The translations under genes were made by a program, and so were the position numbers. Positions 32,661 to 45,107 of a stretch of 64,000 nucleotides of DNA are shown piece after piece. Origin of the DNA: Ganoderma boninense (lineage: Eukaryota; Basidiomycota; Agaricomycetes; Polyporales; Polyporaceae); NCBI GenBank assembly GCA_002900995.3, contig CM035304.1, positions 4,976,134 through 5,040,133 on the forward strand, written 5' to 3'. The notes beneath the pieces are model-generated. The model was not told the DNA's origin and did not search any database. It worked only from the letters and a program-made list of their open reading frames with translations. The first letter of the stretch is position 1; each line of letters begins with the position of its first letter.

Positions 32661-35600
32661 ATGGTCCCCTTCACTGGTCGCTTCGCCGCTCTGGTGGCAC
32701 TACTCGGTTATGGCGGTGTCGGGCTTGCGGCGCCCAGCTCTGCGTCTGACCCGTGCGTCAAGGTCGCGGGGAAGACGTTCGTACCCCCAGCCGACGCCCT
32801 GGCATGCTACAAATCTTTCCCGTTCAACGAAACCCTCCGGCAGAACGTGCTCACCGTCGTCGACCGCGTATTCAACTTCTACACGTTCGAGGACTATTAC
32901 TTGAATTCGCCCCCTCCGTTCCAGGATTCGACGGTGAACATCCGGGCTCAGCTCAAGCGGATCGGTTCCACTAAGTACAAGGTGAGTCTTGTGGTCCGAC
33001 ATTCGATCCCGCCTTCTATCAATGTTTGATTTGAATCTGATGAATATGATTGGCGCAGACGGACTTTGACTTCAACTATGATTTGTACAACGTCGTGAAC
33101 CAGCTGAATGACGGACACACGCGTATGTTCACATTTGGTCCCAAACGTGTCCTTCAATGCTCAGTGTTAACATCGCATACGTGTTATTTTTGTTTCCAGT
33201 CTGGATTACCAACTGTTATGGTGTCTACGAGAACTTGCTTCCCGCGCCCCTCGTCACGCTCGAGCAGAACGGTGCAGAGGGCATGTACGTTGTGCCCGAT
33301 CTCGACCAGTTTATTCCCCTCCTCGGCACCAACTTCACCGACTACTTTGCTTCCGCCCAGTTCGACTGGAAGCGCCTTGCTGGCGCGCGCGTGCTCGAGA
33401 TCGAGGGCGAAGAGCCCTACGCCTACGCCGAGCGCATCGCCCACACCCAATCCGGCAACTACCTAGACCACGGTGTACGCGTGAACAGCGTGTTCAGCAG
33501 CTACCGGATCTCTGGCACCTCGTACTCGCAGCGCTTTGGCGACATCGCGGGCTCGGCGTTCCCGGATAAGGACACGTTGACGATGAGAGTGCATGCGGTG
33601 AACGCGTCGAAGGCTGAGACGGTCAAGGTTCCGTTCCTCGCCAGCTTCGCCGGCACCCCGTTCACCAACGGCGCGGACTTGTGAGTGTAACGTAATTCAT
33701 TCTAGGTTCGCATGCTGATCGGGTGTGGAACTGCAGCTGGGCGAAGAACTGCGCTCCGAACGCGCAGACGAACGGCGTCGATTACAAGGACATGGGGGAG
33801 ATGGAGAAGCTCGTGAAGCGGACGCCGGAGAGAGCCCGCAAGATGGCCAAGGCGAGCATCATTGATAAGCAGAAGGTCGCGGTCGGCCTCCCTACCCAGT
33901 TCGAGCCGACCTCCCCCAAGCTCAACGGCAGCGAGGGTGTCATCAAGTCGTACATCCTCCCCGACGGCAAGACTGGTGTGGTACGTGCGCGCAGATGCCG
34001 TGGAGGGCCTCTGAACCTGAGTTCTGGATGCGTTGTCTCCAGATGTTCGTGAGCTCGTTCGAGCCGGACGATGCCAACGCGTTCATGACCGACGTTCAGA
34101 CCATCTTTAAGCAATTCAAAGCCAAAGGCGTTTCTCAGCTCCTCGTTGACCTAACGAACAACGGTGGTGCGTGTACTTGTGGATGGGTCCTTTTTTGGGT
34201 GGATACTGATGTCCCAACAGGCGGTTATGTCTGTCTCGGCCAATTCCTTCACGCGTTCCTCGTCGGTAAGAAGAATCTCGGTGACTTCAAGAACCCGTAA
34301 GTATCCCCTCTTTTACATGTGAAATCTTATCAACCATTTTGTACTATGCAGCGGATTCCAGTCAACCATGCGTGCCAGCCCCCTCGCGCAGAAGATCCTT
34401 GCCTCGGTCATCTCTCTGGGTCTCAACGACACGATCTCGTTTTACACTCCGGATAACTGTGCGTATCTTTCACTTGTCCCACTCACCGGCGGAGCTGATG
34501 ACATTGACGGTTCTACAGGGGCGTTCTTGAACGATACCGCCATGCCATTAAACCACAACTACATGACACCAACGACCACGAGGAATCTTAATGGCAAGGC
34601 ATTCACGGAGTCCCAGCGTTTCGCTGTACGTTGTTTCCTGTTGTTTCGACGTGATTTATTGAGAAGACCTTCCACAGGATGCTTGCGAATCCACTTTCAA
34701 CGTCGACATTCCGGAGGAGCCTTACTTCGCTCTCGAGTGCGTGACTTTGCTCGTCGAACGGCCTCTAATGAAGCTCATGGGTTTTAATTGACAGCAAGAT
34801 CGCCATCGGTGAGCACGACCGTCTCCAATTCCGACCTTTTGATCTGATCCATTCGGTTTAGTCGGTAACGCCAACTGTGCATCGACCTGTGCGATGTTCT
34901 CCACCCTCATGAACGAGCGCCACAACACGGCCATCGCTAACTTCGGTGGCAAGCCTGGGTCGAAGTTCGAGTACAAGGGTATGTGCTGTGCCTCCGATAG
35001 CAGACGGATATACAGCATCTCATCATGCATTGCTGTTGCCTAGGTATGGCTGGTAACCAGGTTCTAGAATGGTTCGACCTAGACTCGGAGATCAAGACAG
35101 CGAACCTCAAGGATGTATGTAACCTGCCCATTTTTCCGGAACTGAGGCGCTGACATGAAACGCATAGGATCCTCTTGCTCCTCCAGACCTGTGAGTGTCC
35201 GTACTTAAAAGAAGGACAGGGAGTTCCTAACCTTCTTGCTCGCAGCCTCGTCAACGCGAACATCCGGTGAGTCTATATTCACAAACTCCGTATTGCTTTG
35301 CCTGACTGATGCTTGTTTAATCAGCCATAACTGGCGCATTGGTATGATGACATTTTAAGAGATCCTTTTGGAAACTTACAGTCTTTTTTGTGCAGCGTAC
35401 AGCTTCCTCGATGAGAAGACGCCAATCGGTAAGTCTGCCCATAGAGTCTTGTGGGCATCATTAGCTGACCGGCTCCGCCAGAGTACAAGTCCGAACATGC
35501 TCGCTGTAAGTCACGACGCGACGTTTCCTTGGTACTAATCGAAATCGAGACTGACATCTACGCTAGTTAGGTTCCCGTACACGCTGGAGACCTACAACAA

Positions 35601-35731
35601 CCCGCAGAACCTCTGGACATTCGCGTACGTATTCCTCTTTGCACAGTTATCCTCTCTCTCCAGCTGATCGCGACTGTTCATGCAGGGCATCCAAGCTGTT
35701 CCCTTCGGACAGCTACTCTTACTCCTCATAG
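32661..35731 (+). CDS. Secreted S41-family peptidase, copy 1 (668 aa)
   Basis: Nineteen exons, all GT...AG and in phase: 32661-32981, 33059-33122, 33200-33680, 33737-33980, 34043-34166, 34221-34296, 34352-34458, 34519-34625, 34678-34736, 34795-34808, 34862-34978, 35044-35114, 35168-35190, 35246-35266, 35325-35341, 35396-35428, 35482-35505, 35567-35624 and 35686-35731. The total is 2007 nt. A signal peptide is clear (MVPFTGRFAALVALLGYGGV, cleavage near AAP). The C-terminal half carries the tail-specific-protease core: GVMFVSSFEPDD, LLVDLTNNGGG, and IAIVGNANCASTC, where the Ser is the likely nucleophile. Many N-glycosylation sequons (NET, NFT, NAS, NGS) fit secretion. The 10 small 3' exons (14-117 nt) are unusual. 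Its neighbour at 37343 is a paralogue. Substrate unknown. Confidence 0.88.
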
Positions 35732-37342
35732 CAGGGGGACGCTCTTATGTTCCTCGAGGATAAAACTGGTGATATTCTGGCGGGCAGTCACGCCAAAGAC
35801 TCCTCCGCTCCTTTTGAGACCTACTACTCCGAAGGTCTTCTTCGTCCACTCCTTTCGGTACTTCAATAATCACTCGGTTATGACTGGGCAGCTGCTCCTC
35901 TCGGCCTTATGTTCCACTCTGAGTCCATAATGGCGCTAGCCATCATTCCTCGCAGGTACGCCGTTGACCACTCCACAGTCGATGGTGAATACTTTGTAGG
36001 CGCTGCAGACTTCTCGTCATGATTGTATTGAAGCCGAGCGATAGTGCGGTTCCGACAAATTTTGACGTTGTGCTGGACCCGTTGCCAACGCTAATGCCGA
36101 AAGAAAAGAGGGCCTCTCCCTTATTTACCACTCTCTTGAGACCAGAGTATGCCTGTTGCTCTTTCTTCTATTGAAAGTCATGCTTGGCAAGCTCTTCCAC
36201 CTTCGTTCCCATCTCTGCTTACATTTGACTCCTTTACGAGCATCAACGTCTCAGAACTCCTTGACAGATCTCCGCAAACCCCGCACACCCTGGAAGACGG
36301 ACATACATCCTTGGCGACATGCCCCAGTCCAACAAGGAAGCATTTCTCCCTCAGATGTAGGAAGCCCGGCGGGGCGCGGCGATATGTCGACTCATACTCA
36401 CCTGACAGATGCCTTGTCAGAAGGAAGCGAAGATATGAAGGCAGCGGTGAGAACAGACTCCACGGTACAAGGCTCCGTGTTTATGGAGACGCAGGCGTTT
36501 GCGCGGACTCCTTCTTCATGGACGGCCCCGATAAAGTTTACCTGAGTTAATGATAGAAACAATACAAACGGGTACAAAGGCAGTGGAAGCACCATGGTAA
36601 GAATGGGAAAGACGGCATATGATACCGTTCGCGATCATGCCGGCGGATTAGAGAAGCTTTTGGTAGAAGCCCCTCAAAAGCGCTGGGACGATAACGGCTT
36701 GTGTTGCTCTGTTACCATCATCCCCTCACAGCCACCAGGTCCAGCGGTGAGCACGCCAATATTTCTCTGCTGGTCAGGTTTACTGACGAGACCTCGAATA
36801 ACGTCGGCATGCCCGATTCATATGGCTTGAAGACGAAGGCGGCGCAACTCATCACTTATCGCGCAACCCACGAGCTCACCCAGGAATGAGAAAACGCCTG
36901 AAAGCAGCACACAGTTCAGCATGCACAGGGACCTCGGCCCACACCGCTCGTTCATAAAGCCGTCCGTCCCGTTTTCTCATCCCGCCCCTACTCCACATGG
37001 TTCTATCGCTCCAGAGACGCTGCTTCTCGAGAGCGATGCGACGCAGTCCATCTATTCCTGCCCGTCATCCCCGCTTTGGAGCAGGTGATCATACCCAGGA
37101 ACTTCGCCAGCCCGAGCCGAGGCAGTTGATGATGATGTTCGAAATCGCCGGGGTAATGCCCCCTTTCGCTCCGTCCGAGCGCACAGATAAATGACCGGCC
37201 CTCGGGTGCGCACGTCCCCTCGTCGGTCCTTCTCCTTGACTTGACTCTCGAGGCTACGGCGTGTCCTCTGCGACGCTAGGACCGGTTAACTGGGCTCTAC
37301 CGTCTCTGCATACGCGGACTCCGATTCGACCAACCTCACATT
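35732..37342. other. Interval between the two S41 peptidase genes
   Basis: No gene firmly supported. Plus-strand frames at 36156-36545 and 36594-36889 have passable composition (for example SLLVRFTDETSNNVGMPD near 36755) and might be remnants or exons of a small gene, but no in-phase splice set was found. Confidence 0.35.
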
Positions 37343-40300
37343 ATGGTCTCCTTGACTAGCCGCTTCACCGCTCTCGCGGCGCTCCTCAGTGCTCTCGGTG
37401 GTAGCGGGGTCGTATTCGCGGCGCCCGCCGCCGCGGCCGACCCGTGCGTCAAGGTCGCGGGGAAGACGTTTGTCCCGCCAGCGGACGCGCTTGCATGCCT
37501 CAAGTCCTTCCCGTTCAACGAGACCCTCCGGCAGAACGTGCTCACCGTCGTCGACCGCGTATTCAACTTCTACACGTTCGAGGACTATTATTTGAATTCG
37601 CCCCCTCCGTTCCAGGATTCGACGGTGAACATCCGGGCCCAGCTCAAGCGGATCAACACGACCAAGTACGCGGTGAGTCTTGAGTGCTCGCTGGAGTGTA
37701 CTGTGGGGCTGCGCGTCGACGGAGATTGATGTGACCGGCGAGCGCAGACAGACTACGACTTCAACCACGATTTATTCGTGTTCACGAACCAGCTGAACGA
37801 TGGTCACACCCGTACGTCTGTCTTACACACCTGTATGCGCGTAGCTCCTTGGTATTCATTGTGCTCACACGCGCGATATCCTCAGGCTGGCTCCCGTCTT
37901 GCTACGAGACTTTCCAGAACTTGCTCCCTGCGCCAGTTGTCACGCTCGAGAAGAACGGCGTCGAGGGCGTCTTCGTCGTCCCCGACCTGGCAGAGTTCAT
38001 CCCTCTCCTCGGCAGCAACTTCACTGACTTCTTCAAGTCCAAGAACTTCGATTGGGAGCGCCTCGCCGGCGCGCGCGTGCTCAAGATCGAAGGCCAGGAT
38101 CCCTATGTGTACGCGGAGATGATCGCGCACACCCAGTCTGGCAACTACCTCGACCACGGCGTGCGCGTGAACAGCGTGTTCAGCAGCTACCGGATCTCTG
38201 GCACCGACTTCTCCCAGCGCTTCGGCGATATTGCAGGGCCTGTGTTCCCAGATCTGGAGTCGCTCACCATGACGGTCCAGGTCGTCAACGCGTCCCGGCC
38301 CGAGACGGTCAAAATCCCCTTCCTTGCCAGCTACGCTGGCGCAGACTTCACGAACGGCGCAGACTTGTGAGTAGCGCGCAATCAGTCGAGAACATGGGGA
38401 GAGAGCTGACTGGTCCCGTGCGCGCGCGCAGCTGGGCGAACAATTGCGCGGCGAATTCGGGAACGAACGGGATCGACTTCAAAAACTCCGCGCAGGTGGC
38501 GAAGCTTACCTCTGACGCACCGCTCAGGGCGCGGAAGCTCGCAAAGGCGAGCATCGTGGATCTCAGCCAGAAGGTTTCGGTCGGCCTCCCGTCGCAATTC
38601 GAGCCGACGGTCCCAACCGTCAATGGCAGCGAGGGCGTCATCAAGTCGTACGTTCTGCCTGATGGCAAGACTGGTGTGGTGCGTACTCGCATGCCGATCG
38701 AAACGAGACGCCTTTTGTCGGCTGCTTTCGTGTGCTGAACATGGGCTGCCATTCACGCTTCCGGTAGATGTTCGTTGGCTCATTCGAGCCGGACGACTTC
38801 TCTGGCTTCCAGACCGACGTCCAGGGCTCATTCGCCGATTTCAAGTCAAAGGGCGTGTCACAGCTCATCGTTGACCTATCCAACAACGGTGGCACGTGTA
38901 TTTCTGGCGTAGTTCTTCAGGCGCGTTTGTGCTGATGCACGCATAGGTGGATTTGTATGTCTCGGCCAGTTCCTTCATGCGTTCCTCGTTGGCACAAAGA
39001 GCCTTGGCACCTTCCAGAACCCGTCAGTACAATTTTAACCCTTTATCTCAGCCCAAGTCGAATCAGTTCCACATGACGCAGTGGCTTCCAATCGACAATG
39101 CGCGCGAACCCTCTCGCACAGAAGATTGTCGCCTCGGATATTGCGCTGGGCCTCGACGATAACGTCTCGTTCTATACCCCGGACAACTGTGCGCTCTCTA
39201 TCTGTGCTACACCGCCTTGATGATGGATAGACTGACCATAATCACTTTACAGGGTCGTTCTTGAACGACACGGAAATGCCGTTAACTCACAACTACATAA
39301 CACCCGCCAGCACCAGGACCATCAATGGCCAGCAATTCGTGGAGTCCCAGCGCTTTGGCGTGAGTCGCCCCGCGTTACTATGAGACACGAGTTACTCAAT
39401 TCAATTTATTCAGGACGTCTGTGAGACCACCTTCGTCGTCGACATTCCGGAGGAGCCGTTCTTTGCACCCGAGTACGTAGCCTTGCTCATTGTAGACAAC
39501 ATGGAATGAGACTAGACTCACTGTGTCCGAACTCTAGCAAGATCGCCATCGGTAAGCACGATCACTTCTGGAAATTTCGTGATCTTATTTAATTTCATGA
39601 CTTCAGTCGGCAATGCCAACTGCGCGTCGACTTGCGCGATGTTCAGCACATTGATGAACGAGCGCCACAACACGACCATTGCCAACTTCGGTGGCATGCC
39701 GGGAACTCAGTTCGAGTTCAAGGGTACGTCCCGTGCCGCTGTTATCGCGTCAGTGCTCCTTTTCTCATCTCATCTCATCTCTGAATAGGTATGGCTGGCA
39801 ACCAAGTTCTGGAGTGGTTCGACATCGACTCGGAGATCAAGACCGCGAACCTCAAGGATGTATGTACCCCTGCTGAGCGCCTTCTCGAGATCGAACAGTG
39901 CTCATACCTCTTGTAGGACCCTCTCGCTCCTCCTGATCTGTGAGTGTCCACGCTGGCTGGCAGAGTAGAAGTGGAGTGCTGACCTTTGTTCTTGCAGTCT
40001 CGTGAACGCAGATTTCCGGTAAGCCTACGTCCTCGGGTTCAGCATAAGGAATTATCCAACTAACCGTTTTTAACCCAGCCACAACTGGCGTATCGGTACA
40101 CCTTTCTCAACGTACAATTTCCGCTCAAAACTGACAACTCGTTCTTGCAGCATACAGTTTCCTCGATGAGACGACACCGATCGGTGAGCCCTATGCCTTT
40201 ATCACCGAGAATGACTTGCTAACATAGTTGCCCCAGAGTACCGTTCCGAGCGTTCACGCGGTGCGTACTGATGCAACGTGCCCTTTGCCATACTCTGACC

Positions 40301-40459
40301 ACTCCATGAATTACAGTCAGGTTTGCCTACACGGCCGAGACCTACAACAACCCGCAAAGCCTCTGGACGTTCGCGTATGTATTTTCTTGCAAACCCTATG
40401 TAGATTTGCCCTTCGACTGACTTTGGCTGGTTTCCAGGGCTTCCAAGTTGTTCTCTTAG
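37343..40459 (+). CDS. Secreted S41-family peptidase, copy 2 (664 aa)
   Basis: Tandem paralogue of the gene at 32661, with the same 19-exon plan: 37343-37672, 37748-37811, 37886-38366, 38432-38678, 38768-38891, 38947-39022, 39082-39188, 39253-39359, 39414-39472, 39538-39551, 39607-39723, 39789-39859, 39917-39939, 39998-40018, 40079-40095, 40151-40183, 40237-40260, 40317-40374 and 40438-40459. Sixteen of 19 exons have the same length as in copy 1; only exons 1, 4 and 19 differ. Signal peptide MVSLTSRFTALAALLSALGG. Conserved active-site segment IAIVGNANCASTC. Intron 5 (38892-38946) begins GC rather than GT, the only non-canonical donor in the pair. The C-terminus is 8 codons shorter. Most divergence lies in introns and the signal region. 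Confidence 0.88.
38892..38946 (+). other. GC-AG intron in S41 copy 2
   Basis: Frame and comparison with copy 1 (GT donor at 34167) require the donor GCACGT at 38892. The GT five bases later (GTGTAT) would shift the frame. The acceptor is CGCATAG. Confidence 0.75.
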
Positions 40460-41035
40460 CTGGAGATCCCGTGGAGTAATGTCAGCGGAGAAAATCGGTT
40501 GGAGTCTGTACTGCCAGTGTATTGTCGAATATACCTCGGTTTGCTTTGGGGTTTGTCATGAATCATTGAGTTTTCATCGAGTTCCCTGTTCTTGTAGGTA
40601 AGCAACGCAACGTTCCAGCTCACTACAAGAGCAGCCATGGCACTTGGAAGATACCTATCACCTAATGTCAAAACTGGCTTTCAACATGCACTAGCCAGCA
40701 CTTAGGCTCTTGCGGTAAAGGATGGACCTCCCCTTCCCCCCACACTATCCTGGCACGGTTGTTGACTCTGCTCGATGTTATAAACATATATATGATCATG
40801 CAGTCACCAGTGCTAGGCTGAGAGGGGGGCCGAGGTGGTCGGCTTTACGAGTCCCGGCTAGAGCGCGCTCATCTCCGGGAAGACCGGACTTGTAGTTTCC
40901 ACTGACTCGTCCGAGTCCGCTGCTCGACCACGACGTTGCCAGCCTCTCGCCATCCTCTTTGTCGACTTGCACTCTACCCATTAGTGTTGTACATGCTACC
41001 ATTGGTATCTCTCAACGCGTCGATCTTGAGCTAGA
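40460..41035. other. Intergenic stretch
   Basis: 3' flank of the peptidase and promoter of the DUF1308 gene; a TATAAA lies near 40778. No coding seen. Confidence 0.5.
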
Positions 41036-43067
41036 ATGACCCCGCATCCGGAGTTGCAAGATCTCCGTCGCCGACTCCGCAACATATATGCTGCAATGGC
41101 TACGTTCGGATCTGCTCAACTTGCAGCAAAACCCCCCATCCTGGACTTATCCATGGACCTCAGCGGCGATACGAGCGAGGAGTTTCACTCCCATCAAGAC
41201 GCGGTCCAGGGGCTACGCGCCTTGAGGGATGCTGTTCGGCGAGACTTGGATGTTCTGGAGAAGGTGAGTTCTCTCGGGATCACATTCACGAACATGGCGT
41301 ACTATCTCGCACAATCACCGCTAGTAGTTCCTCAACGACCCGGCATGCGTGACCGCTCCCCCTCTGTCTACGAACGCACCCTACTTGATCTCGGTCTGGA
41401 ACGAAGTATTGCACGCGCAACCCCCAATCGTCACGATATGGCGCACATTTATGGAGGGCGATCAGCCATCTCATGTTCCCCGTCGCGGCTCCCGAAAGCC
41501 ACCTGGTGTGAAGGTAGATGTCGTCGCAGAGGGAGGCAGGCGATGGGTACGAGTCAACACGTACGTCGTTTAATTGTCCCATTGTTTATATATACGCTAA
41601 CTTTCTGTACCTAGCACCAAGAATTCTCGCCTTCTTGCAGAGTTTCGTGAAATTGATTCCTATCAGACCGAGTCTGAGGACGAAGACGACGATGCAGAGA
41701 TTGGACGCCCCAGTCTCGCGCAGAAGGAACTCGACAACTCCATACTCCGTGCTGGCCGCTCTCTCCTCGATGCTGCGCGCCGAAACCCACTAGCGGGCAC
41801 CAACGCTACGCCATCTGTCACGCTCCGTTTGACACGACTAGATCCTTCACCATCCGATTCTAGGGAACATGACTCGCGAATAGCGCATACAATAAATCTA
41901 CTGCGCGGCATGGGCATCAACGTCGAGCTCGGAGAGCGCGACCCCACACTTCTGCCCAAAGTAGCAGCCCCGCCGATCCGCCACTTGGAGCCTACCATCC
42001 GGCTTAACCTGGACCTCTCTATCCTCATCGCGCTCGTATCCGACCTCACACATTCGCCCCTTCCAACCTCGGCCGCGGAGGCTGACGCACGTTACGTCCC
42101 ATCCGCGCAGTACCGCGAGTGGAAGCGCAAGCGCCTAGAAGCGGCGAAGGGCCTCGACGAGGAGATCGATGAAAGCCGTCTGAGCGAGAACGGCCTCGGG
42201 AAACATTCGCGCGCCCTCGCGAACCAGGCGCTACAGGAGATGAACCGCGGGCTGCTGCACGAGGTGCGCGACCGGCTCGCCGCCGTCGCTTCCCCTTGCC
42301 TCGCGGACGTCGAGTTCTGGACGACCCCGGAGGCGCGCGACCGCTGCCTGCGCATCGTCCTATCGAAGATCGGCGGCCGCAACGAGAAGCGTCGCGCCGC
42401 TGCGCTCTTCCCGGGGAAGGACACTCCGTTATCCGAAGCCGAGGAGCAGTATTGGGCGGGCTCGCGCTACCCATGCGGGTTCCTCCCATTGATCCCCATC
42501 CGGGTGTTCGAGGCGTCGGTGCCAGGGGCAACTGTCGAGCCCCAGGCGCGGCCGGACGACAAACGCGCGCTTTCGCCCTTCTTCGGGGTGCTCGCGCGGA
42601 CGTGCCATGACATCCTCGCACAGGAGACGATCCCCGACCCGCGCACGCTATCCAGCCCTCATTCGTCTCGGCCGCCCTCCACCTCTGGGACCCCGACGCC
42701 TGACGAGGACGTGACAGCGGAAAGCGAGATCGAGCGCGCCGCCGTGACGAAGGCAAATCCACGCCTCACGGCGCACACGGTGCAGAGCATGCTGTGGGGT
42801 GCGACCCGCGGGTGGACGACGCTGACGGCCAACAAATCGAGCGTGAAGGCGATCCTGCGCGACATCCGCGCTGGGGAGGGCGGGGGTGGTATGGGTGGGA
42901 CCGCGAGGCGCATGACGCCAGCCACACGAATGGCCCGGGGGAGGGCGGGGCGGTGGTGGAGAAGGCGGCGATGTGGGTCGTCGATCCGAGAAGTCTTGCG
43001 GAAGGCATGCGGTCGGACTACGAGGAATGATACTAGGAACACGGTCCAGCACGTCGTCTGTGGATAG
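41036..43067 (+). CDS. DUF1308 (C7orf25-like) protein, apparent frameshift near the 3' end
   Basis: Exons 41036-41263, 41328-41560 and 41615-43067, in phase. The N-terminal part is helical. The middle carries a segment I associate with DUF1308/UPF0415 proteins (PYLISVWNEVLHAQPPIVT, KVDVVAEGGRRWVRVNT, TKNSRLLAEF). The C-terminal domain has the family's WTTLTANKSSVKAILRDI. After about 42885 the frame turns into Arg-rich nonsense up to the stop at 43067. The frame one base back encodes a family-like end (AAMWVVDPRSLAEGMRSDYE) stopping at 43030. No GT...AG intron joins the two in phase, so a single-base indel in the G-rich run at about 42880-42905 (sequencing error or real mutation) is the simplest explanation. 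Function unknown; some relatives are described as nuclease-fold proteins. Confidence 0.75.
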
Positions 43068-43692
43068 TCGCGGGGGTGATTGACAATGGAAGGGCAAGGA
43101 GCGATGAGCCGGTGGTCGTTAGATCTGTCTGTCGACATGTGGGAGAAATTCGAACATGCGCCGAACGATGACTTTACGATTGCGACCCGAGACGAGACGG
43201 GCACCTGGGAGGAGGTGGCGAAATGTGAGGGTGGACACGGAAATGATGGATAACCCACTCAATAGCTTCCAAACGAAGCCGCAATGGGTCTATAGAGACA
43301 AGCTCTGCGTGTAGAGGCAACCGGGTGAAGGAGAATAACAGCAACAGTTCGTCGCCGCGTACTGTCAAGAGTCTCACGTCTACATGATCCATAAACCTTG
43401 GATATGCAGACAGAACATGGCCCCCAAGAGGGCGTTATGATTAAGTGCAGGCATGTCGTCTATACTTACCTCAGACGAATCGAGAGCGCGACAACACAGA
43501 CAGAGCACCTCCTCAGTAGTCTCTCGCCTATATCACGGCTGAGCGCTGAAAGGTTACGGGGCTACATGTAGAAACTGAAACTCAAATAGCAAAGCTGTGG
43601 GCGGTGCCATCTACAAGTCGCTGGATTCATAATATCAGACATTAAACGGGAGGAGAGGACGCGTCACGCACGAATACAATAAGCGGGCAGGC
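43068..43692. other. Convergent 3' region
   Basis: 3' flanks of two converging genes. No coding potential seen. Confidence 0.5.
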
Positions 43693-45107
43693 CTAGAGAC
43701 TCGAGCCTCTACTTCGTCCTTCAATGATGTTCTTGACCAGCGGTGCCGTCACCTTGCGCGTCGCATCCACGTTCTTCTGTCGCCATATCCTCGCACGAAA
43801 CTCCTCCCCAAACCCGTTGTGTACGCCATACTCAGGGAACTTGACCCTCTTCAGCTTCAGCTCCTCGCTCTCGACGACCGCGTCGAACAGCGCATCGGCG
43901 AGCTCGGCGCCCTTCCGCACCACGTACATCTGCTCCCTCCTGTGCTTGCCCCTTCCGCTTTTCCCATGCTTCTCGTGTCCGTGTTCGTGTCCGTGTTCGT
44001 GTTCGTGGAATGACGTCAGGATGCCAAGGACCTCAAGCCCGTGCTCCCCCATGAACCGCTCGGTCTCCGTGAAGAACTCCGCCTGGCGCGGCAGCCACTC
44101 CGTGAACCCGACCGGGACGGACGACAGCCCGACCCGGACCTCCCGCCCCGCACGCTGCATCGCGTACTCCTTGTAGTCCCGCCTGAGCAGGTCCTGCGTC
44201 CCGAGGTGAGCGACGGACGTCTTCTTCTCCTGCAGCGTGTGGTGCAGCTCCCTCAGCCCTGCGGTCTCGTGCGGGGCCGCCTCGTCGACGTGCACGCCGG
44301 ACGGCGCATGGGCGCTGGGGTCGGGGTTCGCGGCTGCAGGTGGAGAGTCGGACGCGACGAAGAGGCTCGCATTTGATGCGTGCGCGCACAGTGCAGCGGC
44401 CTGGGCGCGCGGGACGAGCAGCCGCGCCGCCTGATGGTCTGCTGCCTCAGCTTTCCCTCCCGGCTTCAGCCCGCCGGTGTCGATGAGGATGCTGCACAGG
44501 AGGAGAGTAGCGAGCTCTGGAGGGATCTCGTCGAGGCTGCCTTGGTGCTCCGCAAACAGCTGCGTGACGAGGGACGTGCAGCTGCCGGTGGGGACGGCGA
44601 TGAGGCGCGGGGCCGCAGTGTCGCGGTAGAGCCCCTCGTCCTCATGGTGGTCGATGACGGCGACGACGCGCGCAGCGGGGTTGTCCTGAGTGAACCGCGC
44701 CCCGAGGCGGTTGTGGTCAACGAGTGCGAAATCGGTCGAGGGAAAGGGGGCCGAAGAGGTGCGCGGAACGTCGTTGACGCAGAGGATGTCAGCGTCGGGG
44801 TCGAGGTGGGCGAGCGTGAATGCGTGCAGGTTCTCGGCGCGCAGGCGGAGTTCTGCACGTGGTGTCTGGGTGAGAGAGACGGCCAGGATGCCCTGCACCT
44901 TCGTCGCATACCAGGCATAGGCGATCGAGCTAGCGATGGAGTCCAGATCTGGTTTGCGCAAATATCAGCGTGAGGTGGGGTGTCACGGTCCCTCCACCTA
45001 CCGCCTGCCTCGTTTCCCATCACCACCGTCCACTCGGATCCCCTCCCTGCCTTTACGGCATCGAGGTACGAGGCCTTCTTCTCCCTGAGGAATGCAGCAA
45101 GCGCCAT
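43693..45107 (-). CDS. PPX1: Exopolyphosphatase, DHH/DHHA2 family (453 aa)
   Basis: Two exons, 45107-45002 and 44948-43693 (106 + 1256 nt), joined in phase 1 to give the first metal-binding motif, VVMGNEAGDLDSIASS, as in yeast Ppx1. Then: VNDVPRTSS...DFALVDHN (second Asp motif), VAVIDHHEDEG (the DHH motif) and LLCSILIDTGGLK (third motif). A DHHA2-type C-terminal domain ends KVTAPLVKNIIEG. The enzyme would release phosphate from the ends of inorganic polyphosphate, probably in cytosol or mitochondrial matrix. Odd feature: a His/Glu/Gly run (EHEHGHEHGHEKHGK) inserted before RREQMYVVRKG in DHHA2, absent from what I recall of the yeast enzyme. Start: the first true ATG; the longer frame opens with GTG. 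Confidence 0.9.
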
